Positions 10,101 through 25,100 of a stretch of 64,000 bases of DNA are shown in pieces. Below the pieces are notes generated by a model. It ran no database searches and was not told the DNA's origin. It saw only the letters and a list, made by a program, of their open reading frames with translations. The translations under genes were made by a program, and so were the position numbers. Each line of letters begins with the position of its first letter. Position 1 is the stretch's first letter. Origin of the DNA: Malania oleifera (taxonomy: Eukaryota; Streptophyta; Magnoliopsida; Santalales; Ximeniaceae); contig NC_080423.1 of the NCBI RefSeq assembly GCF_029873635.1, positions 100,378,991 to 100,442,990 on the forward strand. The letters run 5' to 3'.

Positions 10101-13100
10101 CCCACTTAACCAACCTAATTTCTGAAATAACGTATTCTCTTCTAACACTCTCCCCCAAGCTAAAGGTGTATAAATATCACCCAACCCCAGCTTGTTACAA
10201 CCATTAGACAAGGTAGGCTTAAATAAAGGCTTTGTGAAAACATTGCCTCGTTGAACCACAGATTTCACAAAAGGAGTCCTCACAACCTTCTTCCTCTTAA
10301 CAAAATAACAACCAACTTCAATGTGCTTTGTCCTCTCATGGAATAATGGACTGCTAGCCATATATATGGCAGCTTGATTATCACAAAATATATCCACTTC
10401 ATTATCAAAAACCTCATCTCTGAGATAAGAGATTTTAACCACATAAGCTCACTTCCAGTATAAGCTAGGGCGTAAACAAATTACTGAAAAACCGAAAACC
10501 TGACCAAAACCGAACCATTTAACATTTTGGTTCCATTTCTCGATTTCGGTTTTCAGTTTCGGTTTTAGTTTTGTAAAAGCCAATTTTCAGTTTTGGTTTC
10601 GGTTTCGGTTTGACAATAAAACTGAACCGAAAAAAACAGAAAACTTCTATATTTATTTTTAATTTTTTACATTTTTAGTGTATTGTTATTAATATTTCAA
10701 ATATTATTTTATAATAATTATCATTACATATAATAGTCTAAGAGAATTGATTGCTGAGATGGATGGAAAACAAAGAGGAAGAGGGAGGGAAGTGTTTTAT
10801 ATAGAAGAGAAGGGCTCTCGAGTTCTTTTCCGATGTGGGACAAACAAAGAGTGAAACAGAAGGCTTACTTTGAAATGTGAGTGTTGGCTTATGGGAAGTG
10901 AGAACAATTTGTCCCACATTGGCTGAGGGTAAAAGGGACGACCCTTCCACCCTTTATATATATACAACCTACCAGGCCTTGCTGTGTGCACAAAGCCTCT
11001 AGCGGATGGGCCCAGGCTGCATTTTTTGTGGTTGGCCCTTGCTAAAGTCTCTTGAATTGGGCTTGGATTGAAGGGCATCTGTGTTGGACCCTCTTCATAA
11101 TATGTAGTGTTCTCCATTGTGCCTTGCTTGATAAAAATTTTGAATTATGCCCTCCTACTTGGGGCTTTTCTTACATTAAAATTTTTATAGTCTTAAAAAC
11201 GGACATATAACCGAACCAAACCAAACCGAACCAATAGCAGTCAGTTTCCAGTTTTTTTAAACCATCAGCTTTCAATGCAGTTTCAGTTTTTAAAATAAAA
11301 AACCGATAATTTCGGTTCAGTTTTCAGTTATCAGCAAAAGCAAACCTAATAAAACCGACTACACCCCTAGTATAAGCCATAACTTGATATTCTGCTTCAG
11401 CACTAGATATGGCTATAGTAGTTTGTTTCTTGCTACACCAGGTAACAAGATTACCTCCAACAAATGTACAATAGCCAGTAGTATACTTTTGATCACAAGC
11501 AGAGTCAACCCAATCTGCATCAGAGTATCCCATGATCTCAATATTTTTATTACATTTATATATCAAACCTTTGTTAGGAAAACCTTTGAGACACTGTGAA
11601 ATCCTACATACTGCATCCCAATGTGGTTCTTTCCATAAAATGACTCACCATTCCTACTATAAAAGATATATCAGGTCTAGTGATAGAAAAGTAGATCAAC
11701 TTGCCAACCAACTGCTTATATTAATGCATGTCCCCAAATTCCGGTCCAACATCCCTAGATAGCTTCATGTTAGGATCCATAGGAATATTAGTTGATTTAG
11801 CTCCTAAAAAACCAGTCCCATTTAGCAAGTCCATGGTATATTTTCATTAAGATAGACTCAACCCTTTCCTACACCATACAATCTCAATACCAAGAAAGTA
11901 ACACGGGGTACCCAAGTCCTTGATTTGAAATTTAGCTTGACACCACTAACATTTGCCATCCCACCCTGATCATTGCCAGTAATGATGATATCATCAACAT
12001 AAACTACTATAAGTACCACATGTGCCTTTGTTTTGCAAACAAACACCAAATGATCATAATAGCACTAGATGAAGCCAAATGTAGAGACCACCACACTAAA
12101 TTTGTCAAACCAAGCTCAAGGAGACTGCTTAAAACCATAAATGGATTTATGCAACCACTTACCATCCTCCCCCTAAGCAACATACCCAAGAGGTTGCTCC
12201 ATGTATACCTCTTCCTACACATCTACATATAAAAAAGGCATTCTTCACATACAACTAGTATAAGAGCCAATCAAAATCGATTGCCAACAAGATTAACATG
12301 AGCAGACTTTAGTCAAGCAACAAAAGAGAAGGAATAATCAATACCATATGTTTGGGTGTACCTCTTGGCAATCAATCGAGCCTTAAGTCGTTCAATAGAG
12401 TCGTCAAAAAGATATTTAATGGTGCAGACGCATTGACACCTAACCAACTCCTTACCGGGAGCAAGATCAACCAAGCCCCATGTCCCTCAAGTGATCAAAG
12501 CATATATTTCTACATCCATTGCATGCTTCCACCCAGGTTAGCGAGGAAGGAACAGAAACAGAGGAAATAGACAAGATAAAAGAATGCAGAGGACTAGGAA
12601 GGTAAAGAACTAAAACATAATGAGCAATAGGATTAGTAACTAAGGATTGCGTACATGTTTGAGTACCTTTCCATTGAGCAATGGGAAAATCTAAGTCATA
12701 CTGGGATGGATCTCCAAAATCAGAAGTCGAAACAATGAAGGGCAGAAGAGGTGGCTGCATGGTAGTAGTGAGGTTTGCGCTTGCTTTCCGCCGTTCACAA
12801 ATCCTCAACTGTTTATCTTTGTCTGTATTTGATGGATTTGAATGAGAAACCACTTTACCTAAAAGCTTAAGCTATTAAGTTGTGGGCCAACAATGTATAT
12901 CAAGATTTGAAGCTCCCTCACAAATGCATCCTGACAGCTCGTGGAGAGATAAGCACACGATAAATAAAACCCCTTAGAGAGAATACATTAATTTTTTAAA
13001 CATCACACAATAAACACAGGCAGCAAGACTAGAACCCAAAACCTCCAGGTAATTAGCTCTGATAACTTGTTGTAAAGTTAGAGATGGAGAAGAGATGAAG

Positions 13101-16100
13101 AGAAGAAGAGAAGATGAGAGGAAAAGAAGAAGAAGGTAAGAGAAAGGAGGAGGCAACAGTATCCTGGAGAGTTACATGCAGCTCCAGGTCTTCCCTCTTA
13201 TATATTAATAACAATAAAATTCTTAAGGACAAAAATACCCCCCCACTCACACAACCTAATTTCTGAAATAACCTATTCTCTTCTAACAAATATATAATAT
13301 AACTTATGAAATATGAGATTCTAACAGTTGGTTTTGATTATCAAATAATAACTCTTTATACAGAACAGCATCCATCTTCACTATGGACTTCTCTCACGGT
13401 TCCTGCATGCAACAACTACTTAGAATACCCCAGGGGCTGACTTCTCTAAATGATAGGCATCTTTCAAACCATGTCAAAGCAATTTTATACCACATTTCTT
13501 ACCATCACACTCGCACTTAGCCACCTATCCGTCACCTACTAATTCTAAAAGTTTAGGAAGCATACAATCTTCGCCATTCCAAGAATACCAATACACAATT
13601 TGGCTTGATTGATAACTCATCTCATATCATGAATCCAAATAAATGTAACGCATCCTTCTCTCAATTTCAAGAGTCATTTTTCCAACAGTATAAAATGATC
13701 ATTGTTAGATTACCACTTAACCTAAAAGCTTAAACCATCAAGTTGTGGGCCAACAATATGTATCAAGCTTTAACACTCCCTCACATGTCCAGCTCAACAG
13801 CATGTGGAGAGATAATTACAGGGAATATAATAATTTTTTTAAAACACCACGTAGTAAATGCAGGCAACAAGACTAGAACCCAGGACCTCTGAGTAACCAG
13901 CCCTGATACCATGTTAGATTACAACTTCACCTAAAAGATTAAGCTATTTGGTTGTGGACCAACAATACATATCAAGCTTTAACAATCAGAAAATGGCTGC
14001 AAGTCCATACAGCCCCCACCCCCTTCTATACTTGATATGTCAAGTCAAATTAATTTTTCTTCCACATTATGGAACTGCTTTGATTATAAAATCAAGGTAG
14101 AACTGAGAAATTTATCACAATTGAATCAAGACCAATCAAATAGCATCGATATTGCTCTCGAACCTGGGAGCTTATACTCCAATATGGAACTATTTTAGGT
14201 AGAGCAGCCAGCTTTAACAAAACGGCCCCAGTTATGGTCCCCCACTTGGGGATCATGGAAGGGTGTTCCAGAAGGTCCTCATTTTGCGTGAAATGGCTGC
14301 TCTCGAGATTCATATTTCTGCACTTCCAGTTCCCAACTTGAAACTTCACCTTATTGCTGTCTCATCAAAAAAAAAATTCCCCAAAATTTGGAGAACTTAT
14401 CTAAAATATCTGAGTCTGATTCTGTTATAAATCATCTTGTGCCATAACATCATTAAGGCCCCTTTTTATAGAGTCATTGTGAACTGCCATGTACTGCAAC
14501 TTCTTCAACAATCTTTCAATCTGGACTTAATTTAGTTTTTCCTCTTCAACAATATTTCAATCTGCACTTAATATAGTTCTTCCTAACCTTAAAAATCAGT
14601 TTATGTTCTGGTTTTGGAGTATAATGCTTCATCCAATATTCCAATCCCTCCAAATCCATCACGTTGGCTCCATGGAAGGTTTGTCAATGTGATGCAACCT
14701 GAGCTTTGAGGCCTTTGATGCAATTTCATCATGTTTGGAAATTTTGAGTCGAGAAAAATTGTAATTATATTCCAAATTTTTTCTTATTTTCGCAGCATTT
14801 TATAATAGCATTTTTTACTAGGTAATAATCTAGTAGATACTGAGGTTTTATTTATTAGGAAAGAAGTATCCTAGTAGTATTTAAGTTTTCTTATTTTATT
14901 TGCTTAATTCCCTAGCATACGAAGCCTACAAATACGTGTAAGGGATTTTATTTGGAGTTGAATTTGAGTATTAGGGTTTATCCCTTGCATTAGGGGTGAG
15001 GACGTGAGATCCTGCATCAAATGGTATCAGAGCCTTGTTGTAGCTCCATTGCCATGTTGTTCCATGTCTCCATCATTGAACAACCCCACCAACAATCCCC
15101 CAGCCAGTAGCCAAGACCCAGTCAAGTCACTCAACCTTAGTTCCCCTTTTACCTCAACAGCTTCAAGTCCGCATTTGTTTCCACCCATTGAGGGCTTTTT
15201 TCTTTAACCTGTGTCTGCCATAGCCGACCAACCAACTCATCCTTCTTCCTCATCAAAGAGAGGATATCATCACACCCTCTGGCATTGCCATAGCCAACCA
15301 ACCATCAACAACCTTGTTATCATCCACAATTGACCATCACCACTATTCTCATCTTCAAAGGAGAAGTCAACTCAGATTTTCATTAGCTGATCTTCCACCA
15401 CCATATTTTCACCAGTAGAGATCGAAGTCTCTGAGATGCATTGCTATTGTAGCATTTGATTCATCCAGGTCCACATCTGCCAGAGAAAGTGACCACACTG
15501 GCAGCCTCCAATCTTGCACCTCCATGGCTAGCTGCAAGCATCTACCTCCAGCCTAACAACCCTCCCACATCACTCATCAATTTTGCATCTTCTTTGCTTT
15601 AAAGACACAGGGCAATAGAGTTGAGAGAACTGGACCAGTCCGACAAAACTGAACCAGCAGAGCAGAAAAACTGTGGTGACCAAGTAGGACTAGAAAGATA
15701 TTAATGTCCTTGTAAAGCAGATTAAACAGGACATACAACAGTGCAAAAAGGGAAATGCAGACCTCAGCATAGAAGAGAAGGGAATTGACGATGCAAATAG
15801 TACCACGGACTCGACTGTAGTTACTGCTGAGTGATCAGGACTCTATTTAGGTAACTTCCAGCACACCCTGGAACTATCCACTGGAGAGTTTGTTTACAAC
15901 AGCTAAGGGGTTGGTACAGTTATCTTGCAACAGAATATTCAAGAATCCATCCACCAGAAAGAATACTTGCAAAATATCATGAAGCAGCATACCGGGTGCA
16001 AAGAGCAAGCTATTGTGGCAGTTACCAAGCTAAGCCATCCATTGAACATTGTTAAAGCTCATGAGAGGGTTGACAAAAAGGATTTTATTATTGGAAAGAG

Positions 16101-19100
16101 GTCGAGCAGTATGTTTAGTGAGCAAGAATCAAATCCAAGATGAGACAAATTGTACTAGCAACTAGGACTGAAAGCATAAGTGGTGTATCAAAATTGACAT
16201 CTAAGCTCAAGGATTCAGAAAGGAATTTGACGAGGTGGAAACTGTAAGAATAAGCCATCCATGGAGAGTAAACATGTTGAATTCAAGCCGAAGACATGAA
16301 TGATTTTTTACAGTGATTCTACCCATTTGTCATACTATTTTTTATTCTTGCAGTTTATACCATTCATCTACACATTTGCTTGATTCTTCAATTCTCCGTC
16401 CTTTAAATGTTTCAAATTCAAGATCAAATTTTAACCAACCAAGGAAGAATGACGCGATGTAAGCTTCAAGGTCTGCAATGCAAATTCATCACATTTTAAA
16501 GTTTTTGAGATTTTTGGGCAATTTTGTAATTTTATTGTTTTCCAGGATTTTTTATATTTTTACAGCATTTTACACTAGTATTTTATTAGATAATAATAGT
16601 AGATGCCATAATTGTATTCATAGAGAAAGAAGTATCCTAGTAGTATTAAGGGGCCATTTGGTATTAGTATCACTCTCAAAATTATGAAAACAAAACCCAA
16701 AAAACACACTAAAAATAGAAATAAAAAATAAAAAAATGAAAACCAACAACTTATTTGGTTAATGTTTCTAAAACTAAAACAAATTTAAATTTTGGTTGAA
16801 CAAATGCTTATTTTTGTCCTTGAATCAAATAACAATTAAAAAATATGATTAAAATATTAAAAGTACAATAAAAATACAAATTAAAAATATTGTAAAAAAA
16901 ATAAAAATTATTGTAATTATTTTAATTAATCGTTATATTTCAAAATTCACTTTACAAGTACAACTGTTATGACAACTGAAAATAGAAAAAATAATTTTTA
17001 ATAAATCTCATTATTTTTAAAAAGAATTTACAAATTTTACAGATATTTGATTTTAAACAACATAAAAGCAAACGTGTTTGCATAATCTGTAAATGAAAAA
17101 AAAAAAAAAAAGAAATAGAAAAGGAAATGATACCAAACATACCCTAATGTCTCCTTATTTTATTTGCCCAACTCCCAAGCATATTAAAGCTATAAATATG
17201 CAATTTAAGATATTTACTTAAGGTTGGATATTGTGAATGGAATTTGAGTACTAAGGTTTATCCTGGCTTGGGTGCATGAGGTCTGCATCACAAAGCCACT
17301 GCTGTATATGAGGAGATGGAGCTTGTAACTTTCTATGGTAAAAATCCAGCACAAAGAACATCTGCTGCATTCAGTTTCCTTTCAAACACAAAACCCCTCA
17401 CAAACTGCACATGGCTTTTACCTTGACAAGAAAAGAAAAAATGACACAAAACAATAAAACAAACTGAAAACATAAATATATTTTGACTATTAGATTTTTG
17501 TCACAATTTTTTGATTAATTAATTTGAGGATCTAAGTACTGTGCTTTTGTGCTACTTCGCTTCACCAACAAGGATAGAAACAAAAAGTTAACACAGCTTA
17601 AGTTAAAAGAATGACATACCCAAGAAGAAAGATGTAGTTCCCAGTTAAGTTATCGATGTTTCTTGATCGCTGTAGTAATACCAGTTGTGGTAAAATTGCT
17701 ACTGCTTCAAGATATAGGGAAAATGTCCACAGCACCTATTAGAAACAGTCGGATATTACATCAGAAGTCAAAACCAACTGGCAAGTAAAAGGTGATGACG
17801 CTTTCTATTATCAAGCAATTGAAGCATAATGGAAAGTCTAACCAAAATGAACTACTCTTAATAACTAGTAATCTATAATCTATAATCAATATATGTATAC
17901 AAGTATGGATATTGGAAACCATTTTCTACACAAAAATATCATATCTTTTAAAGACAGACAAAATATATAAATTTCTATACTGTATATAAAAGAACTAATA
18001 GTGTAAATAATTATGTAGACAAACATGTCCTTAGCTCTTAAAAGGAATACATAGTATCTATATTGTATATAATATTATAAATAGCGTAAATAATTTGTGA
18101 ACAAAAATATCCCTATCAATTAAAAGAAATATTCCTAAAATTTGATTCAACTAAAATTGAAAAAAAAAATGATATTTCTTTTTTTAGATGGGTTAAAATT
18201 TGTACCCAAAGAATTTTATGAAAAAATTTTATTTACTTAAGACTCAACTTAACGTGTCTAATTTTGAAGCTATCTTATGACTACCAAAATGTTTATCATC
18301 ATTAAAAAATTTCCATTGGTTAAAAAATAAAATGAAATAGCAATATCATAATTTATACTATATAAAAGTACAAATAATGTAAATGTTTTCATACTTTTAA
18401 AACAATATACTTTTAATGTCTAACATGTCTCTCACACTTCTCAGGAACTTTTGGATGATCCCTTGGCACTTTTTTAAACATGTCAAAGACATATAATGAT
18501 AATATTGTAATTTGAGTTCACTTTATTCTATTCACATAAAATTATAGTTAAGAAAGAACACTATAACTTTAAAAAAAAAAAATTAAAAACTACAAACTTA
18601 TTGGCATTTTCAATAAAATAATTTTAACAAAATAAAAACATAGATGAAGATGCATGTATATTTACTAGATTTTTTGCATATTTTTTGTACAGAGTTTTAT
18701 ATGAATATTAACATTTAATATTTTTCATGCATAATATATTCAAATATAATATTATATAATTCCAAATTTTCAATTAATGTGCCCTACTGTGTCTTGTCAT
18801 GTATTTTTAGAATTTGCCATGGTTTTATATCTTTGTTGTGTCAAAACAATCTGCTAAGTGGGTTTTGTATTTTATAATTGCAAAGAAAATATAAGTTCCT
18901 ATAAAAATTCAAGTATTTCATACTTTAATTTATAAACTTTATCATAACAATGTACAACAATTTACTTAAAGAAATATTTATACATTATTAGAAATTATCT
19001 AAGGTTACACATGATTGCAAGTGAATAATCTTGTGTAATACATTTACCCCATGTTTGGGTGCTTAGAGTTTAGAACATAGATTTGGTATAAGATAGTGAG

Positions 19101-22100
19101 TGAGGATTCAACAACCCTTCATTTGTCAAAAGGAATTGCCCAAGATTGTGTAAATCATCAAAAAAGGATTCATGTAGACAACCCTAATTATTGAGACTTA
19201 AAAAGCTTGGTTGTTGTTATTAAAAATTATATATAAGGTTGTGTTTGGGAGCATGGACTTCATGCCTTGGATTTAGGTTTGTATGGAATTGGATTAGATT
19301 CATTATAATTTCACATTGTATTTTATCCAAATCCACACAAATCCAAATACAAGGTTTGAACCCCAAGCTCCCAAAAAGGGGGGGAATGCATTACACAAGA
19401 TTAGCCACTTGCAATCATGTATAACGCATTACTAATAACATGAAAAAGGTTTTTGCACCAAGTGAAGGGAATTAAGGAAGACCATGGTCTTAAATTTCCA
19501 CGAAATTGTCGAAATTTCCGTTGAAATTTCCAATTTCCATCACCCTCGAAATCAAAATGACAATAGATTTCCGTCTTGCATAATTTCCATCGAAATCTCA
19601 ACGAATCATCCAAAATTTATCGAAATCTCGAAATTTGTCGAAATTTTAACTATACAATGAAATTTTATCAGAATTCAAATGAGAGATTTAAGAGTGAATT
19701 GAAATTTTTCTTTTAATTTATTTTATCGAAACAAAAGATTATTACAAGTTCTTTTGAAATTAAATGAAAAAATAAACTTACAGTGACATTTTATTTAGCC
19801 ATTCATGTCTACATTATCATTATTTGTATAAGAAATAATATTTAAATTATTTATGAATTTCATTTGTATTAACTGAATATGTTTAATGTGCATTATCTTA
19901 CAAATATGTTTGATACACATACTATTTTACAACTTTTCCACCTCATACAAAATAAAGATGTATTTAATTTGTAATATATTAGTCCTAAAACTTATATTAT
20001 TATGTCTGTTAACCATTTCTAAAGTTTCACAAAGAATTCCATGCTTTGCTACTAATTTCCGTTATTTTTTCAAATTGAAATCGAAATTGACATCAAAATC
20101 AAAATTTCCGTCGAAATTTCCGAACTTTTGGAGCTTCGAAATTTGAGTCGAAATCGAAATTTAAGACCTTGAGGAAGACCATTGCAACTAAATTATCTCA
20201 TATGCATTTCTGAGCATAGTGTATAGTTTGAATGCTTCTATTGTAAAGCAATGGAAGCATAACAGCAAACCAAATAAGGCTGAACCAACATTCTAGAGAA
20301 TTTATGTTGCAGAAATTATTTCCACCCTTAAGGGGATGCAGTACGATGTTTATGTCTCTGAAAAGGGCAAAGATCTGACCCACAGTGTGGGCACATCAGT
20401 AGGTATTTCTCCGCTTGACTATATGATGATACTAGAAACTCCAATACAACTTTGCCAGCTCAAGACACATCTTTTTTCAGTCATAATTATGCTTTGCCTT
20501 GAAAGGGAACATTCTTTTTGCCTTTTGTACTTCCAGGCCCACTGGGTCCCATCTCATTTTATGAGCCAACAGATAGAATCTTACGGATCCAGTTTCAAAT
20601 AGTATTTTGAATTGATATTGATTTTTATTTCACAAAATTAAGATCATAATTTGCCTAATTAAAAAGCAAACGTGTAAAATCACAATAGGCATTTCAGTTT
20701 TTCTTTTTTGCATGCATGCGCACTTACATGATAAAGTTCAAGAATATTTTCATCAGAGAGTTTGCAAAGAAGTCCACATTATTTCATTATATGGTTTTAT
20801 ACGGAATGATCAATTTTTGAAGGGTATAACATAATTTGAGCTTCTTTAAGCTACCATGACATTGTGTTATATGGCTACTCATTGGACTGATTCTAATCTG
20901 TTAAAGCATTGTTGCTTCCTATTGCTCTATGTTCTCATTAACTTTCATTTATTTTTCCAGGGCAGATTCTCATTCCCACACAGTTACAACTCCACTATTC
21001 AAAAATGATTTTTATACTTTTTCATAAATTTGATAATGAGATTCTTTGAGAGAGGTAGAAATCACCTTTTATGAGTTTTGCTCGTATTTTAGTAGTGTGT
21101 AGGTTGGACTACTACATAATTAAGGTAGAAGCTTTTTGCCAAGGAACAAATCATTATCCATTTTTACAGATGATTTATGAACATACAGGTCACTTATGAA
21201 TTACAATTATTAGCATGCCCACATATCAGCCAAACCTTTCTCTAGTGATGCATGTAAATCTACAAGGACCTGGTGGGAAGAGCATGGCAGGTCCAATGTT
21301 GAATCAGAGTCCATAGTAATATTAGACAAACTTTTCTCTCACAAAGATGCACTATGGTCTACAGGACCGAGTAACCACATTAACAATATGGCAAAATCTT
21401 TTATATATTCTCTTTTCCTGTTTTTGATTTGTTTTGGAGGATGCCTTAGCACCTTTCTCTGTAATTGTTTTTCTCCATGCTTTAATGATTTTTTTATTAT
21501 CTTAAAAAATCTGCAAAAGCCTCTGAGGAGCCAACAATATGTTAGATAAACCTATTCCTAAATCTATCCTTAGGCTCTCACATAATAGCTTCAGCTTTTA
21601 GATCTAGTTCTTCTTGAACATAACATCACAGCTTCATTGACCCATAGGCATACGTTTCAAATCTTGAGTGCCCTCATTTTGATAATTGAATTTCAGCACA
21701 ATGTTAATGATGGGGCTATGTTTTACCAACAATTCCAAGTCCAATTACATTTCAACACAAGGTAAAACTAGGCACGTGCTTTGTGCACATTTTCAAGCCC
21801 AGTGGCCTACTATTTGCATTGCACATGGGCTCATAGGAAGGAAAACTCACAGTAAGCTGGAGGGCTGGGAAGGAGGGCCTAGGGAGAGGGTCCATCTCAA
21901 ATAGAGCAGATGGGGAAAGAGCATACACTCTTGCATTAGACTAGTTCCAAAGGTTCTTTCTTGACCTAGCCACAAGGATGGGGATTTCTAATATGGAAAG
22001 ACAATATATAGAACTCATAAAGAAAAAGATAATAGGAATTACTAGCCTTAAAATCTAAATGGACCAAAATAAAGATTGCTTACTTTTACTTGAGCTGCTA

Positions 22101-25100
22101 ATCTTTCAAAAGTTGATTTGATAGCAGAAACAGCAAGCTCGCTCTTGCTTACAGGATGCCCTTTTTGACAATCTGCTAAATGAATTTGACCATATGAGGA
22201 ATAAATCAAACCAGATATACTATTTTAGCAGTTGAGGAACATGTTTGATAATAAGACCTATTCTTAGGCAGTTAGGCCCTCTCCTAATACCTTTATCACC
22301 ATCACCTGTAATAACAAAATCATCCACATAAACAACAAGAAGGATCCTACCCGATTCCCTTGATTGCAGTAGTGGATCCATCAGCAAGAGTAACAGAAGG
22401 TAAATTTGCAGGATATTGAAGAGTGGAAAAAAAGCTAGGTATACTTGTGATATGATCAGTGGCAGCGGAGTCTACAACCCAAGGACTAGAATGGGAAGTA
22501 CTGGATTAAAGGCATACTGTGTGCTTACCTGTTTAGGCAAGGGATGCAATGGGAAGAGAAGCTTGTTCTAACGCTTGATACTGCTGGAACTTGAAACACT
22601 CTTCCAACATAGAGATAGCATGTTGCCCCCCACTCGACCCCAAAGGTGAGATTGGCTGCCCCCAAAAGTGTGAAGTCAGTGGTGCATTGGCAACACTGTG
22701 ACGGTCTGCCGTGAAGATCCCAACATTGCTCAATACTATGATTATTCCATCCACAATGACTGCACTTGCGAGGAGTACCTCAGCCTCATCAGTCTCTACC
22801 ACTACGACTACTCGAACCACTGCGATAACTTTTGTAGTTGATAGGTAGAGAACTAGAATCATTCTGTGTAGCAAAGGTTGTTCTCTCAGAGCTAGATGCA
22901 AGAGCAGGAGAAGGCGTACTAAAGGAAGCACGAAGGACACGAGAATAAACATCAGCAAATGATGGCAGCTTGGCACTACTGAGTATCTGGGACCAAACTA
23001 CCTCAAACTCAGGTCTCATGCCTGCTAGAACAAGAAGAACTGTCATCTGCTCCCTCTGCTTCTGACGAACGTCGGCTGTTATAGGTTGCATGACGTTAGG
23101 CTCCTCATGAACACACTTCATCTTTCCAAAATAATCCGCAATGCTCTTATCTCCTTGTTGTGACTGAAAGTACTCCTGGGATAAATCATACATACGTGTA
23201 ATGTTATTGGAGTATAGAAGTTTGACATAATCCCAAATCTCCTTGCACGTATCTAGATGCATACACATCCGTGCAATCTGTGGCTCCATCAAATTCCATG
23301 AAAGGGAAACAATCAAAGCATCTTCCTGAACCCATTTGTCTTTTCTCTTCTCATCAGAAGAATCAGATTGGAGCAAATGGTCAGATTTCCCTAATCCTAC
23401 TAAATAAATCCGAACAGCTTTAGACCATTGAACATAGTTCTTTCCATCCAACTTTTGAGTCGTCTAGGAAACAAATTTTTGGGATTCATAGATTCCATCC
23501 CAACACTCAAAAATCAGCAATCACACCAAAAACAACAAGAACAATCAAAACTAATCAGGACCATCATAAACTATGTCAAGCACAGGCACGACGATGGATG
23601 AGGTGAACAACTCACCGATGGATATAGCGCTGCCACAGCACTCACAAATCAGCAACCACACCAAAAACAAGAAGAACAATCAATAATTGGAGCAATCACA
23701 AACCATGTGAAGCACCAACGCAACCACAGACAAGGTGAACAACTCACTGACGGATATAGCACTGCAATAGAACGCTGCCATGGCTCCAAAAAACTCACAA
23801 GGAAGCCTTCACAAACCCTGAACAGAAATTAACAGAATACCACAAGTACATGGTTGAAAAGGTTGAATTTTTTGAGCAAAAAACTGGCCTAACGGCTTGA
23901 TAATATAGTCTAAAGAAGGAATCGGAGCATGGCAGGACAAAAAATAAATAAATAAGTGGCCAGAACTGCTATCACGTGCTAGCGCATGGGGTCGACCTTG
24001 CCGGAATTTGGCTGGCGCGTGGGGTGCCCTCCGGTGATGGGGTTTAGTGGGGTGGGTCATTGGGGAGGTCTGATTATGGGTATGTGATTCATTTTGTGAT
24101 TTAGTATCGGACGGAGGTGGATTAGGGAATAACAGCCATGGGAATGGTGTTTTCCGGCGATGGACGAGGGAAATAGGGTTAGATAGGATCATGCCCTGAT
24201 ACCATGTTAAGATTTGATTAAAAATGAATGACCTAACTTGAAGATAGGTCTCTCCCTCTATTTATAATACAACTTTAAATACATTCTAATGACAATAATA
24301 CCCTTACTAACCCTCACTAATTAATATACTAACACACTCAATAATAATACTACTAAAAGACATATATAACCTCTAACAACAACCTTAAACATGCAAAAAC
24401 CCATGTTGAGAGGAATTTAGAAGCAATGAAACTATAAAGATGGTGATGGATAATTTCAACTAGACATGATTTTTCAAACCATTAATGACACATGAAAAAG
24501 ATATTGCTACAAACTTTTCAGAAATAAAAGCTCAAAACCTAAAATCTGTCAAGGCTTATGTTTTTCTGGAAGATCATCTTCCTCTATTTAATACACTAAA
24601 TGGCCACTTGGCCTTTATGCTAGCAATTAGCCAGTGCAAACCCTGCTAAATCTGCCCTAGAAAGTTTGTCCATGATATGGTGTTAAACTTCACAATTCTT
24701 CATCTCATGGTGTGATTTAATAAAGTTACAGTTGTCATTTGGAGATCTCCCTTCTTAATAATACAGGGAATGAAAATACCATAGTCAAAAGAGAAAAAGT
24801 TATAGAAGGAGTCCTCTGAGAAGAGAAGAGACAATGAAAAAAGAAGCCAACTAACCACCCAAGAGAGAGAAATTAAAGCAGTTTCAGTAAAATTCAAGAG
24901 AAAAAAAATGACAATCGCAGAAAACCAAGGTTGAAGGAGAATAAAAAGAATGGTATCTATGGTCTAACAATAGTAGGAACAATGAATTGATTTGAATGAC
25001 TGAATTCCTCTCCAAATGCTGCCAAGAAAGCAAGCAATTCTGGTTCAACTACATGACAACACCAACCAACTACATACGAAGAATAAACCATGTTCCAAGA

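Noticed and set aside
10795-10964. Possible snRNA gene driven by the USE/TATA pairs
   Set aside because: No U1-U6, U3, 7SL or MRP-like sequence follows either TATA box. Kept only as promoter-like motifs.
22533-22976. 147-codon minus-strand frame as a separate host gene
   Set aside because: It overlaps the gag and zinc-knuckle region of the Copia fossil in another frame, so it is part of that element.
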